Source: Erinaceus europaeus (lineage: Eukaryota > Chordata > Mammalia > Eulipotyphla > Erinaceidae). From it: a DNA stretch of 64,000 nt. This document shows, one piece after another, positions 12,328 through 26,237 of this stretch (within the stretch, counting starts at the first letter, position 1; each line of letters opens with the position of its first letter). Under the pieces are notes generated by a model. It was not told the DNA's origin. It saw nothing but the letters and a program-made list of their open reading frames with translations, and ran no database searches. The translations under genes were made by a program, and so were the position numbers. The DNA is taken from the NCBI RefSeq assembly GCF_950295315.1, contig NC_080171.1, positions 36,687,782 to 36,751,781 of the forward strand, given 5' to 3'.

Positions 12328-12418
12328 CAATGACAAAAAATTTGGGTTGTTCCAGGTTCATTCCCAGGAAACACTATAAGCTAGAACTAAGCAGTGCTCT
12401 GACCAAGAGAAAAACAAA
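12328..12418 (+). mobile_element. Partial tRNA-type SINE, 'type 2' family
   Basis: It carries the signature 'ccaggttcattcccaggaaacac...gctagaactaagcagtgctctg', shared with better copies at 43866 and 55072. The head is lost and the copy is diverged. Confidence 0.6.
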
Positions 12419-13062
12419 CTAAAAAATTGGGTTCTTTAGAATTACCTTTTCATCCTTGAAACAGACATATTTGTCCATTCATCTCTCAAATAGATGTGGT
12501 AGAAAGAGACAATGCTTTTCCTAGAGTGATCATCTTAATTCATTAATAGTTTCTGTCTGAAAGACTACTCCTTAGGAAGGATCTGGCATCTAACTGAAAA
12601 AGAAAAGTTGAAATAGTGTGATCTTGCCTTTTGGGTCCAATTCTAGGTACTGAGAAAGCTGGAAAGGTTATATCTGCCTATACTGGCAGAAAAATGATTT
12701 TGAGAAAATGAAGAAATACCTTGCTATAAGTCCTGTATGTGCCTGCATTTTAGCAAGCCTGCTAGCATTTAGTTTTCTCTACTTCACATACCTCAACCAC
12801 TTCAGCTAGAAAGATTTTCAGTTACTATTATACATTGCTTAAAGGAAAAGAAAAAGAATCTGATTTGTTATTATTCATGTGTGTTGGCAAGACAATGAGT
12901 CAGAAAATATGTTTAACTATGAAATAACTTCCTCTCTGAAATCTCTTGTAGGAAAAGCTATATTCACTGATGCCATAAAGTAGTTTTATATCACTTTGCC
13001 TCAGGAAAAGGCACAAAAGTAAAGGAAGTAAAGGCTATTTTCTTCAGAGTGGGATGGAGAAG

Positions 13063-13145
13063 AAAGAGGTGGGGGAGGCAGGGGGAAGATGAAGAGGATG
13101 AAGAGAAGAAGAAAGAAGAAGACAAGAAGGAGAAGTAGAAGAAAG
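13063..13145. repeat. GA-rich low-complexity tract
   Basis: A purine-only stretch dominated by GAA, GAG and GGGG units. It has no SINE landmark next to it. Confidence 0.8.
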
Positions 13146-13329
13146 CCATTCTTCATCTTCTGTTCAATGCTTTCCTAGGTTTTAATGAAACTTTCTATGT
13201 GAATGTCCAGCCAACCAATTATTTGAATACAGCCTCTACAATAAAATATAGATAAAATACAAACATTTGGTTGCACCAAAGGATATTTGCCAGATTTCTC
13301 AATAAAAAAGGCCCCTATGTCATAAAAAT

Positions 13330-14350
13330 ATCCTTTCGCTAATCAAAATATCACCTGAATGAAGTCATCATGTTTAGCCTGATTGCATTTCCCTCATATA
13401 TGTGCAGCTGCATTTGCCTCTCCATAAATGTCATTTGATTATGAGAAAATAAACAGGAAGGGACTCAAAGGGAGTCAGTACAGGGCCTGCTTGTTTACCT
13501 GCGGCAGCTTTCTTAGCTGAAGAACAAATGTCATGCAAATGGTGCACCAGCAATGAGCTGCCAATCACCCTGGCTTGGCATTCATGATGATTTGCTAAAT
13601 CATTTAAAGAGACATGCTTTACTAAATGAAAAAATATCAGCAGCAAGGGCTTGTGTTTAAACACGGGGCTGAGTTATTATCCCAGTAGGCTGGAATGAAA
13701 TGAAGACATCTTCCAATTAAAGCTTGCAGATGAACCCAGACAAACCCCCCTTTTTTCATAAAGACAGGCAGATTATGATTGGGAAGGAACAGCGACAGAG
13801 GCTTTCATTACATGCTGATTATGGTGATAAAATTCCCAGCGCTGTGTGTCTGCGGGCCCAACTTCACATTTGAAGGTTTTTAATATAATTTCCTTAGGGT
13901 GAAATGCTGAAGATTTATTAAACTTTATGAAGGGCTTACAGATCCAATTTAAGAGGACATATCATAGGGCAAAACTGACAGACGATAAAATACATTCCAA
14001 CTATAAAAGGAAAGAAAAAAAAAAAAAAGCAAGGAGAAAGTTGAGCCATCAAACTGTTTTGAAACATTTTTGTTGTTGGTGGTGTTCAAGTGAAATCAAT
14101 CATTTCCCTCAGTGTTATAGCCTTGTTGCTCCACTGAAGTTTTCTTCATGCTTTTTACAGAGGATGGGTACCCAGGCCACAGGAGGGGTTTTTGGAAAGC
14201 TTACCTAACTTTATTTGAAAAAAAAAATTATGCCATCAAAAACAATTGTGAGGCTGTTGGTTCATGAGATGTATCAACATTTACAGTTTTTCTGCAGTAA
14301 ATCTCGCAGTTTTTCAGCATACCACCACTAAGTCATTATGCTTTTATTGA
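13330..14350. promoter_or_regulatory. Candidate conserved noncoding element (enhancer-like)
   Basis: This roughly 1-kb repeat-free stretch has the texture of deeply conserved vertebrate enhancers: AT-rich homeodomain-type cores (attaa, taat, tttatg) and an octamer-type site inside 'tgtcatgcaaatggtgc' at about 13528. It also has balanced composition and no coding frame. The call is pattern recognition only, as conservation cannot be measured here. A poly-A near 14015-14028 interrupts it. The open frames across it look fortuitous. Confidence 0.4.
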
Positions 14351-16214
<1,864 letters not shown>

Positions 16215-16230
16215 ATTCCATTCTTATTTT

Positions 16231-16441
16231 TTTAAAGATTTTTATTTATTTATTTATTCCCTTTTGTTGCCCTTGTTGTTTTATTGTTGTTGTTATTATT
16301 GTTGTCATTGTTGAACAGGACAGAGAGAAATGGAGAGAGGAGGGGCAGACAGAGAGGGGAGAGAAAGACAGACACCTGCAGACCTGCTTCACCACCTGTG
16401 AAGCGACGCCCCTGCAGGTGGGGAGCCGGGGGCTCGAACCG
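16231..16441 (-). mobile_element. tRNA-derived SINE (type 1), 5'-truncated, minus strand
   Basis: Read on the minus strand it runs from the 'ggctcgaacc' box-B-like region through 'cacctgcagg', the CT-rich middle and a CAA/A-rich tail. The tRNA head upstream of box B is missing. The TSD attccattcttatttt occurs at 16215-16230 and 16442-16457 without mismatch, so the insertion is recent and truncated on arrival. Confidence 0.93.
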
Positions 16442-16457
16442 ATTCCATTCTTATTTT

Positions 16458-17594
16458 ATGGCCTTTATTTTCATTTTTCTTACCCTAGTTGTGGCAATGT
16501 ATTTTTCTTGGGAGGAATGTGTCTCAAATCATTGTTGCTGGAAAGTACTTCAAAAAGAACTTCTTGGAGATCAACATTAACTTTTGTGATCCCACATGCT
16601 CTTTCCCTCCTTTTCTGTCATCAGCCAGAACTGAAGACTAAGCAAAAGTTCAATTTTAAAATAAATAGTTCTTCCAAAATTGTTCTATTTAATTCACATC
16701 ACTGGATCATTACAGTGACATACAATCTGTAATGTACCCTGAGAATAAGCAACATTGATAATGCACAGACAACAGTATGAACCATCTTTCCAAAAACATG
16801 CCTGAAACAAGAAGACAGGGTAGCATGCTTTTGCTTGCTCATTCAGACAATGAAGTTTTCCAGCCTGAAATTCTTCTATGTAACTATAAACATATTCTGA
16901 CCTCCACTCTTCACAGAGCTTCTTCTCCTGGAGATGTCACTAGTGTATTACTGCATTCACCCTTCCCTGAGACCAAATGATTTCTTCACCAATTTCTAAT
17001 TACAATTGAGTCAAAAAATAAGACTAAGAAACACAAGTGTTACTTTTGTGATAACTTTGATTCTCAAATTCAAACTTGTTAAACCCCTGGCAAGTAGGAC
17101 CAGTAGAAATCTTTGAGATTCTCTAAATTATACTTTCTGTTTCAGAATGAGGTCCTGTTTTGTTCATCAACTATGGGCAAAACTGAAGAAATGGGAAGTA
17201 AAAGGAAAATTTAAATGGCAAAGGAAGGAGGTGAAAATATACATCAAAGGGGAAAAATTGGAAGCTTATTTTGGGGGAGGGGATTTATAGTGACATTTAA
17301 ATTCTATGAATGAGAAATAAAATGGAATTGAAAGATGATATTAGGAATTACAGAAGTACCAAATATAGTGTTTTGTCCTTTATGGACATGTGTGAATGAA
17401 TTTTAAGAGATTCAATTCAAACAAATATTTATTGAAACAAATTACATGTGAGGCATTCTGCCAGGTATTGTACTAAGATAAATCGAACATGATTCCTGAT
17501 TAGAAAAAAATATCCAAATGATGGGAGACAGAGAAATCCCCACAAAGACGAACTCTTGTCATTTAAAGCTGGGGAGTAAAATAAGTAAAATATT
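16458..17594. other. Mostly unique sequence with an ancient-repeat trace
   Basis: About 17410-17500 has the 'aaatatttattga...gccaggtattgtactaag' pattern of old mammalian MIR/L2-type repeats, heavily diverged. The rest is unassigned. Confidence 0.4.
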
Positions 17595-17797
17595 TTATTT
17601 GTTTATTTATTGAATAGAGACAGAGGGAAGTCATGAGAGAGAAGAAGAAGATAGAGTGGGAGAGAGAAAGCCACCTGCAGCACTGTTTTCACTATTTGTG
17701 AAGTGTTCCTCCTGCAGGTGGGCACCTTGGGCCTGAACCTGGGTCCTTGCGGGTTGCAGCATGTGCATTCAACAAAGTGTACTATCACCTGGTCCCA
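17595..17797 (-). mobile_element. tRNA-derived SINE ('ggtccc' subtype), minus strand
   Basis: The minus-strand read begins 'gggaccaggtgatagtacact', passes the box-B-like 'gggttgcagc' region and 'cacctgcagg', and ends in an A-rich tail. Probable imperfect TSD: aagtaaaatatt (about 17583) and aagtaaggatatt (about 17798). Confidence 0.85.
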
Positions 17798-19194
17798 AAG
17801 TAAGGATATTCAATAAGAGGTTCTATCTTCAAGCTAGGGCTAAAAACACATTGGATTATACTAGTTGCAGGTGGCAGTGCTTAGGTGTGATGACTCCAAG
17901 TAACCTGGACAGCATGAGCAAAAGGACAGTGAAAGAAGGAATAAGGAATCTTCCAGAACCAATGAAAAGTTTAGTTAGACAAGTGTACATGATTTACATG
18001 AGTCAGTACTGGAAAATAAGGCTGCCATATACTGGACTAATGTATGCTAGATGATAAACACTAGACATCTTTGACATTAGGTGAATTTTTAATTTCATAC
18101 AGATAATTGTAAGTGAAGAAGAGGGGAAGCAGGGGAGTACAAAGAGAAAAGAGAGAGAGAGAGAGATGGAGAGAGAGAGAGAGAGAGAGAAAGAGCAGGG
18201 TGAGGGATAAAAAGAGACTAGACACAGAAAATTTTCCTAGATGAATGAAATTGAAAAGCCGAGATTTTAAATGAAACAATAAAAAGCAAAGGACAACGGA
18301 TTAAAAAATATTACACCATTACAAAGGAAGAAAAAATTCCAATTGATTGTATAAAGAAAGGGAAGATTAAGAATTGGTTCAGTCTGCAGAATTTTCTGAA
18401 GTTAGACACAAATTTGTCAAATCAAAATTTCCATCAATTCATTTAATAAGTAAAACTTTAGTTTCTGCTATGGGCTGGATCCTATGTTAAGTATTCTGGA
18501 GGTGAAATAGATAAATTTTACAAATTTTAAATAAAGTGCAATAGATTTTTGCTACAAAGATAGAAAAATCAAATTCTTGGATATTATGTGGGAAAGAGGA
18601 ATCATTTCTTAAATGGGAGGGCAGTAATGAGAAAGGTTCTGGGAAGGACAGTATCTTTTGATACAGTCAGTGAAGAAGAAAACAATTTTGACAAAGTGAG
18701 AGAATGAGTGGCAAGAAGATAAGAGAAAAAAAGTGGATTTAGCTGAAAAAAAAATTCAGGAAATGTTTAGACTTCTAGAAAATCTCAATCATACTAATTC
18801 TCTCTCTGCCTCCCCTTCTCTCCTTGCCTCCCTCACTCCTGTTCTCCCAGTTTTGATTATATGGTTACAAGCATAAAGGCCCTTCCCCCAATCATCGTCA
18901 TCTTTATTCATATGTCTCATATGGATAGTGTTAGGATTAGCTAAAATATGTAAAGATTTTCCCAAAATTCAGAACAAATGCACCAGAGAAATATGTATAA
19001 AATATAAATACAAATCAGTAAAGCTGGTTTTCATTATCAGCTTACAAATACTTTGAATATATGACACAGAGGATACCTCAAGATAGTTGATATCAATCAG
19101 ACTTCGCTTATACTTCCTAGAGAGGTAGAAAAATTATATTCCAGTTTTAAAAAATTAAAAATGGAATAATTTTTTTTCTTAATTAAAACTAAGT
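17798..19194. other. Unique sequence with a GA repeat
   Basis: It contains (GA)n at 18145-18194 and a weak MIR/L2-like trace at about 18425-18530 ('ttcatttaataag...atgttaagtattctgg'). No gene was seen. Confidence 0.45.
18145..18194. repeat. (GA)n microsatellite
   Basis: GA dinucleotide array with one ATGG interruption. Confidence 0.9.
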
Positions 19195-19407
19195 GCCAGG
19201 CAATGGTGCACCTAGTTGGTCGCATAAACCAAAGTGTGCAAGGACCCGGGTTCAAGCCCCTGGTCCCCACCTGCATGGGGGAAAGTTTCACAAGTAGTAA
19301 AGCAGGGCTGCAGGTGTCTCACTGTCCCTCTCTCTCTCTACCTCCCCCTCCTTTCTCAATTTCTATCTCTATCCAATAAATAAATATATATTTAAAAATT
19401 TTAAAAA
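19195..19407 (+). mobile_element. tRNA-derived SINE ('ggtccc' subtype)
   Basis: Head 'gccaggcaatggtgcacctagttgg', box-B-like 'gggttcaagcccc', then 'ggtccccacctgcatgggg', a CT-rich middle and a 'ccaataaataaata' tail. Near full length. Confidence 0.9.
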
Positions 19408-20399
19408 ACCCTGAACTTAGTTACAAAGATTATTATTTGGGATCTCTAGAAATATCTGAAAATTGAGTAGATAAAGATCTGATGCCTTGTCTGAAACAAA
19501 ATAGAACAAGCAAAAGAAAATGAAACCATAAAGTGGATTTCTATATGTCGTCTATTTCTGAGGTCATGAATTGAAAACAGGTTTAAGGCTACATTGGTGC
19601 TATAATGAATTGAGTCACTGGGAGGACTAAGTTATCAAGAAGCTATTTCCTGCCCTGAGTAAAAATTCCAGAACTAAATAAAATAATATCATGTGCATTT
19701 TATATGCAATTTGTGTGATATTTCTGATCTGGTTTTCAGTGAACTAGGAAAAGTAAGCACTGAATAAAAAGGTCTAGAATTAAGTAAAGTTGGCTTACAT
19801 ATCTTCAAGGGACTCTGAATGATGCTTCATATACCTTGAGGAAGATTCAGAAGAATTAGGTATGGATATATTTGCACTGATAATAGCTCAAAAGACATAC
19901 TTTGTGGGGATGGACAGAGGAAGGTCAAGTGTTGGGAATTAAACTGTTATTTTCTAGTAGTGATTTTTTGTGACCTGGGAAATGCTCTCTTTCTAGTTTT
20001 TTCTTCAGCTATGAAAAACAGTAATTAGTTACCATTTTCTTCTTTTAAGGATTGCTCCTATACTCTGTACTGAGTAGGACTTTCATTTGAAATATGAGTG
20101 AAGAAAGAGAATATATAGCAGTTTTGTTGCTAGTGCAGAGGTTTATTAAGGGAACATTGGCTACTGTAGGAAATTATTGAAGGTTATAATCCAAGTCTGT
20201 TGCTAATCCATAGTTGTATGCTCAAGGGTAGAATCTTAGCAGATGGTCTGAACAACTGATACCCATTCATATATATAACTGGGGAAGACTGCTCATCATT
20301 AAACAGAAAAAAATGTGTAGTGCCCAGTAACAAAATAAAACAGAATAATCTATCTGGCAAATCAGGCTAATAAACCTCCAACCTTTCCTCCTTCCTGTC
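19408..20399. other. Unique noncoding sequence
   Basis: Nothing was recognised. Confidence 0.5.
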
Positions 20400-20485
20400 T
20401 CTCTCCCTGTCTCTGCTCCCTTCCTCTGCCCCTTCCTCTGCCCCTTCCTTCCTTCCTCCCTTCCTTCCTTCCTTCCTTTCTTTCC
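20400..20485. repeat. (TTCC)n / CT-rich simple repeat
   Basis: Mixed tcc, ctgcc and ttcc units directly 5' (plus strand) of an inverted SINE, probably grown from its tail or target. Confidence 0.85.
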
Positions 20486-20487
20486 CA

Positions 20488-20756
20488 CCAGCTTTATTGT
20501 TGGGGTTTGGAGACTACACAATGAATCTACCTCTCCAGATGGCCATACTTTCCTTTTTTTTTTTTTTTTATTTTATAGGACAGAGAAAAATTGAGAGGAA
20601 AAGGGGAGACAAACAGTGAAAGAGACACCTGTATCTTGCTTCACTGCTAGCTCATAAAGCTTTCCCCTTGCAGGTGGGGAGCTAGGGTTTTAACCTGAGT
20701 CATTGTACATGGTAGTATTATCTGTGTTCAACTGAGCATACCACTTCCCAATCCCC
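20488..20756 (-). mobile_element. tRNA-derived SINE with extra 3' module, minus strand
   Basis: The core (gaagcaagatacaggtg..., 'cacctgcaagggg') reads on the minus strand, with a poly-T/A tail at about 20553-20570. Beyond it lies a diverged copy of the extra module seen at 25600-25680 ('tggccatctggagaggtagattcat'). Confidence 0.8.
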
Positions 20757-21454
20757 AATAATTTCTTTCTAATATATTGTCCAATGTTATTTTGTCACTC
20801 AGGCAACACGCAATAAATAATATCATAAATAGGGTATCATTTTTTAATCATCACATATAAGTGGTCTCCTTATTGTAAATTTACTAGGTGTTTGCACACT
20901 GTCTCCTAATAGTTCCAGGGAGGACTGGGGAAATCAGTTCCAACATACCAGGTAACTAAGTTTATATACTATGTAGTTCAGAATCCTTGCCTGTGGCTGA
21001 GCCCTGCTGGGTCAAGTCAGTTTCACTTAGATATTGAGTATCAGAACTACACTAGGGTCTAGGGAGCAATAAGTCAACTTCTAGTTAACAAGTAACAGTA
21101 ACAGACTAACTAGCAACATTGCAAACAAGAAAAATAAAGGTAGGTGTGTGTGTGTGTGTTGTCTTTTGTTTTATTTTTTTCAAGTAGCTATTCCTTACGG
21201 GAGTCTTAACTTGATATTATCCTCTAGCCTTCCCCCTCCACATTTCTCATTTTTCATTTAGTCTTTGGCCTTGACCAAGAAGTCTACTGTGCATTAGCCC
21301 TTGATTGACTGCCCTCTGCACTTTCCATCTCCTGGACTCTGTTAGTGGGTATTGATTCTCAGTATTGGATCTTTCCCTTCATGTCCCATTCCAGGGGCTA
21401 TTAAGTTTGTAAAATATTCTTTCTGCAATGCAACACTTTCAGTTGAGTGTAAAT

Positions 21455-21665
21455 AGAATCACAAGGTCTCGGAGCTAAAAGAAACCTTAGAGTGCATATA
21501 ATTTAACTATCATTTTACAATTTATAAAACGAAAGCCTATACAGTTTAAGAGACTTGCAAATGCTCAGAATCACTCAAGTACTAAAGGTGAAGGACCAAA
21601 GATTCAAACCTATGAGTCATATTAGCAAGTCCAGGCTTGTACTTTACTACTATGCATAATGTTTA
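21455..21665 (+). mobile_element. Ancient MIR-like SINE
   Basis: It shows the series 'tcggagctaaaagaaaccttagag', 'cattttacaatttataaaac', 'agagacttgcaaatgctc', 'attcaaacctatga'. These match the order of MIR landmarks (fraction of expected bases low). Diverged, no TSD. Confidence 0.5.
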
Positions 21666-22129
21666 TCTCCAAGAACTCCAAGATTTACTAATGAAGTAAA
21701 ATCTCTACCTTATGAGTCTGGCTAAAATCAAGTAGTATATTAAAGAGATGATTATTATACATTTATATTATACATTTGAAGATATTGTATTATTTATGAT
21801 TACTAAATGCCCATAAAACTGTAAAAATTTTAAATCAGTATTTCTATTATCCAAGAGACTTTCCTGTGGCATCTTAGGTAAGGTAGAAGATGAAAGAGAG
21901 ATGTTTTCAAAATTAAAGGTAAGTAGGCATTTTATGCCTGGTAACTCAGTCTCCTACACTTGTAGCTTAGCAAATGCAGTTGCTTTATAATGTTCTTTAA
22001 AAGTTGTAGATTATGGAAGCATGCAGAAGAGTGTTAAAGAGAGGTATGTGGGTGGTTAAATATAGGAGACAAGAAGGATGTAGATGATTGTTTCACATTG
22101 TGGCTTATCTGATTTTTTTTTTTTTTAAT

Positions 22130-22636
22130 TAGGCCATCCTTGTTCATCCATTCTACACCATCTCTGTATTGGTATATGTCTGGACTTGGAAGAGAGAGGA
22201 AATCTCTATGACCTTGACCAAGTGCAATGACCAGATTCCCTTATATTCTTGCTTCTGGTTGGAATTTTCCAATTAAAATCCCTGGCAGGAGCCTAAAGGC
22301 ATAAAAGAAAGAATATAGGACATTTACCTCTACTTTTACCCTGTTTTATGCTAAGAACCTGACAATGTCTCTGTCCCTCAACTACAGTCCCTATGAAGTG
22401 ACTCTTTCCTTGGCTTTGAAACTCACTAGAATCCTCCATAACTATTCCCTCTCCTACCTTTTCAAGTTTCCAGATGGTAACAGCTTCCCCTGTGGCTAGT
22501 TTCTGGGTGACTCAGTGCCCCCTGAAGGTTCTCTGAATGCTAGTCTATAAAGGGGCCCTTCACACTCTAAACTGTCTGCTCTCACTTTGATGTGAGCAAG
22601 CCTTCTTTGCTTGCCTGAGGGACTGATTATAACAGT
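22130..22636 (+). mobile_element. Possible old LTR remnant
   Basis: TATA-like 'tctataaaggggccc' at about 22544 is followed within 90 bp by 'gagggactgattataaca'. This spacing resembles a promoter-R-U5 end of an LTR. There is no clear AATAAA, primer-binding site or TSD. It could equally be unique sequence. Confidence 0.25.
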
Positions 22637-24439
22637 TCATTTGGGGTTAATCATAGGCTGAAGTTACCATTTATCTTCTTTGCTGCAGCAGCAAAGCCAT
22701 CATCATAAAGGATAGGATCAATTCTTGTTCATTTTATATCTCACGGATCTGTTAATCCATGAGAAATGCAGCTAAGCTGAGCAGAGACCTGACTCTCAAC
22801 CTCCACTTGTATTTTTTGCCTTGTGGTTGGTTGAAACCAAATGTGAAAAAAAAGATCATTAACAGAAAGGACAACAGAGAGATGAAGGTTATATTTGGTG
22901 TGTGTTCATGTATCCTAACACTTCTTCTGAGTTATGTAGACCAACATAGGAACTTTGACTTTTTATACAGAATCTGATAAGGTTCAGTGGATGAAAATGC
23001 ACATTTTTACCTTTGTTGTTTCTTTTTCTGAATGGCCATCTCTAAAAATGATGCCAACTTAATTTTTATATAAAAAAAATACCTGGTTGTTAGGCAGACT
23101 TAAGACTGGATCAAATTTTCCTCTGAAACAGATAACTGTTGATTTTTTCCTCTTTTCTTAATCATTGTGACACTGCCCAGGATTGGTAAATGAAAATTCA
23201 TTTATTGATAGATTATCATCTTCTCTTTAGGTTGTGCATACATTTCTGTCATTTATCTCTGAGTTTAGGGAGTTTTACAGAAAGACAGATATGCTGTTTA
23301 GATAGATAGGGTCTGGGGCATATAAAATGCTGGCGTTTGCTCTAGATGTTACTTGAACTTAGGTAGTTAGTCATTCATTCTTTTAACTCACTAATATTTA
23401 TTAAGTCCTATTAAGTGCCAGGATCTGGGCATACAAAGAAGGAACTCACAGCCCAACAGAGAAAGAAATATCTGGCAAGGTCACTGTCTCTCACCAAGTA
23501 GGGAGATCATATTACTTGCTATATGTCCTGACCCAACTATTCAGAACACTTTAAGAGAGAGGGAGATTGGAGTCCTGACTCTTTAATTTCATCATTTTAA
23601 AAACTAAACCCTAGGGAAAACTTCTGGTTCCACTTTTGGGAAATAGTGTATGGCAAAAACATCTTAAATAGGGAGCTCCAATTACCTACTAAAGCTTTTA
23701 GTAGCAAAGTTTTAATTGTAAGATAAAGTGGGAAGGATAGGACAAAGGAGAAAAGAAGACAAAAAGTAGGACAGAAGGGACAATGAATGTATGAAGGAAA
23801 GAAGAAGAAAAGAATGAGAAAGGGAAATAAGTAGAAAGGGAGAAGAGAAAGGAAGAAATAAAACCATTCATCAATAAACTTCTGTAAGTAGCCAGATTAT
23901 AAACATTTAAGCTTTGTAGGCCATACAGGCTCTGCCATAACTCTGATACAAAAAGCAGCCAGATGCCCTAAGTAAAGGAACTGGCAGGATATTTTCCAAT
24001 AAAACTTAGGGAATATGGAAATCTGAATTTCATATAATTTTCACAAAATATTATTCTTCATTTGTTTTTCCCCAACTGTTAAAAAAATGCAAGCATCATT
24101 TAAAACCCTTGAACCATACAATGTAAAGGCAGAAGCAGTGCATATTTGGCCTTTGGGGCCATGGTTTGTCAATTTCCAACAGAGAATAAATAAAGAAGCA
24201 GGAAAAGCATTAGATAGACTTGCTAGAATATGTAATAAAAGGGTCTCTGTTCCCTTCCATGAACATTGATGATGAGGGTAAGTGGTTAACTAGGCACAGA
24301 ATGTCTCCTGTGACCATAGGGATATTGGTTGGCTTCTGTGAACCCGACTTTCTTGCCTGTGAAATATACAACTTTACTGGGCCTTTTATAACTCACAGGT
24401 TTTGATGAGAATAAATGAAATAAAATCCATGGAAAGTAC

Positions 24440-24860
24440 TTTGTGCTCTCAGGACAAAAAGCATTATACAAACCCACTGTATTATTAAAGCAAAAGCAAA
24501 TCTGTCAGAAGGAATTGGAAAGCCCCAAGCGTAGAGCAACAAAACTGAAAAATGAGGCCGAAGATGGAGCGCTTCCTGCTACAATAAATGAGGTAGCTTC
24601 CCCTCCTAACATGGCTGCCTCACATTTCATCATCAGCAAAGGGGATGCCTGCAACTGCTGTTTCTCTTTACTTTTTATTTTCCCCACCTCATTAATACAC
24701 TGAAAGAATCAAATTGCACTGCAAATGGATCACTCTGTGGCACTGTGCTGGCTCCTTCATCAGATGCAGCTTAAAGGGCCATCCTCATTTGGCCACAGGC
24801 TGTCTTTGCTATCCAAGTTTAATAATTATTTGACAGGTTAGCTTTGTGTATAGCATAGTA
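24440..24860. promoter_or_regulatory. Candidate conserved noncoding element
   Basis: Repeat-free, with intact-looking motifs (taataattatttgaca near 24820, attaatacact near 24690, aaatgaggtagc near 24585) and even composition. Enhancer-like by appearance only. The overlapping short open frames on both strands show no domain. Confidence 0.3.
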
Positions 24861-25264
24861 TCCAAAGCTTTCTTAAAGTCCAAGTAAAATATGCCTATGT
24901 TTTTTTCTAAAGTCGACTCTTACAGACACTTAATCACCTTGTCCTTTCAAGGGTTGTAGAATGCAATCACTTCTGTGAATTAGATCTTCCTTATTCTTTG
25001 AAAAGTGAGACATTTCTGTGCATTTCATAGTGCTTTCTTTGAGGTGAATTCTTTGGGCATTTTCCCCCTATCTCCTGTTCACCTCATCCCTAACTTCATT
25101 CCTCACCCCATCCCACAAGTAGAGTGGACCTGTGACATTACCATATGACACATAGAGGTTCACATTTTCCCTTGAAAACTTTTAGTTTTCTACCTTTAGG
25201 TATTATTGTTTCCAGATTCTTCACTCTTGAATACTGTTGTAAATTATAAGTGTGATTAAAACAA

Positions 25265-25416
25265 GGGTCAGGAAGACAGCTCAAGTGGATAGAATGACTG
25301 CTTTCTTGTGCACAAGACTGTGGTTTAAACCTGGCCCCCACCACACTGGAGGGAGATTTGGTGCTGTGATATTTTCCCCTCTCTCCTCTGTCTCTGTCTC
25401 TCTATCTAAAAAAAGA
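25265..25416 (+). mobile_element. Diverged tRNA-type SINE (type 2-like)
   Basis: Head 'gggtcaggaagacagctc', box-B-like 'gtggtttaaacctgg', then 'cccccaccacactggaggg', CT-rich end and A-run. A related diverged copy lies at about 42070-42205. Confidence 0.65.
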
Positions 25417-25599
25417 GTTGGTTCACAGTGATGATACACAGGCAGCAACAACAACAATAAAAAACAAACAACAAAAACTAAAACAAGTTTCCATAACCTC
25501 TTGTCATCAACTTTTATCTAATTAATTTGTTTTGGCTTTAAATTCTTGGTGTTATTTCTCTTAGAAATTATTTCTTTTAGCTTTCTGCATATCATCATT

Positions 25600-25956
25600 A
25601 TTTATTTATTTTGCTTCCGGGGCTTATTGCCGGGGCTCCATGCCTGCAGTATGAATCCACTGCTCCTGGAGGCCATTTTTTTTTCCTTTTTGTTGCCCTT
25701 GTTGTTTATCATTGTTGTTGTTATTATTATTGTTATTATCATTGCTGTCATTGTTGTTGGATAGGACAGAGAGAAATGGAGAGAGGAGGGGAAGACAGAG
25801 AGGGGGAAAGAAAGACACCTGCAGACCTGCTTCACCACCTGTGAAGCGACCCCACCCCCTGCAGGTGGGGAGCAGGGGGCTTGCACCTGGATCCTGATGC
25901 CAGTCCTTGCACTTTGCACCATGTGCATTTAACCTACTGCGCTACCACCCGCCCCC
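25600..25956 (-). mobile_element. Full-length tRNA-derived SINE with extra 3' module, minus strand
   Basis: On the minus strand it begins at 'ggggggcgggtggtagcgcag' (tRNA head). It then has a diverged box B, 'cacctgcagg', the 'ctctctgtcctatccaac' segment and a CAA/A-rich stretch. A further ~60-bp module (25610-25675: 'ggcctccaggagcagtgg' to 'aagccccggaagc') leads into the terminal A/T-rich tail. TSD ctgcatatcatcatt occurs exactly at 25585-25599 and 25957-25971. The open frames over it are translations of the repeat. Confidence 0.93.
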
Positions 25957-26103
25957 CTGCATATCATCATTTTTCAACCTTGTAATTTGGTTTTTGGGAA
26001 TGAAATTAGTTGTAGAAACACTCCAGTGGAAAAATTTGAAGAGAACTTTGTTTAGTAAAAAGAAGGACTATTTATACATACTTGTTAATGTTAAAATTTT
26101 ACT

Positions 26104-26237
26104 TAGACTGGAGAAATACCATAATGGCTATACAAAATATTTCATGCCTGAGAATTTGATGTCTCAGGTTCAATCCTTGGCACTACTAACAGCCAGAGCT
26201 GAGCTGTGGTCTGGTAAAACAATAAAAATAAAGGTAG
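26104..26237 (+). mobile_element. tRNA-type SINE, 'type 2' family
   Basis: 'gactggagaaataccataatggctat' head, 'atgcctgag', 'tctcaggttcaatcc' box-B-like, 'gccagagctgagctgtggtctgg' and an A-rich tail. Confidence 0.8.

Larger units (their letters stand above)
20757..25264. other. Largely unique sequence with old repeats
   Basis: It holds a MIR-like SINE (21455-21665), a weak LTR-like segment (22130-22636), a purine-rich stretch (23740-23870), a MIR/L2-like trace near 23370-23470 and a conserved-element candidate (24440-24860). Short open frames here lack motifs and are not called. Confidence 0.45.

Noticed and set aside
25602..25928. 108-codon minus-strand frame and overlapping plus-strand frames
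   Set aside because: They lie wholly in a tRNA-derived SINE with a TSD; SINEs do not code for protein.
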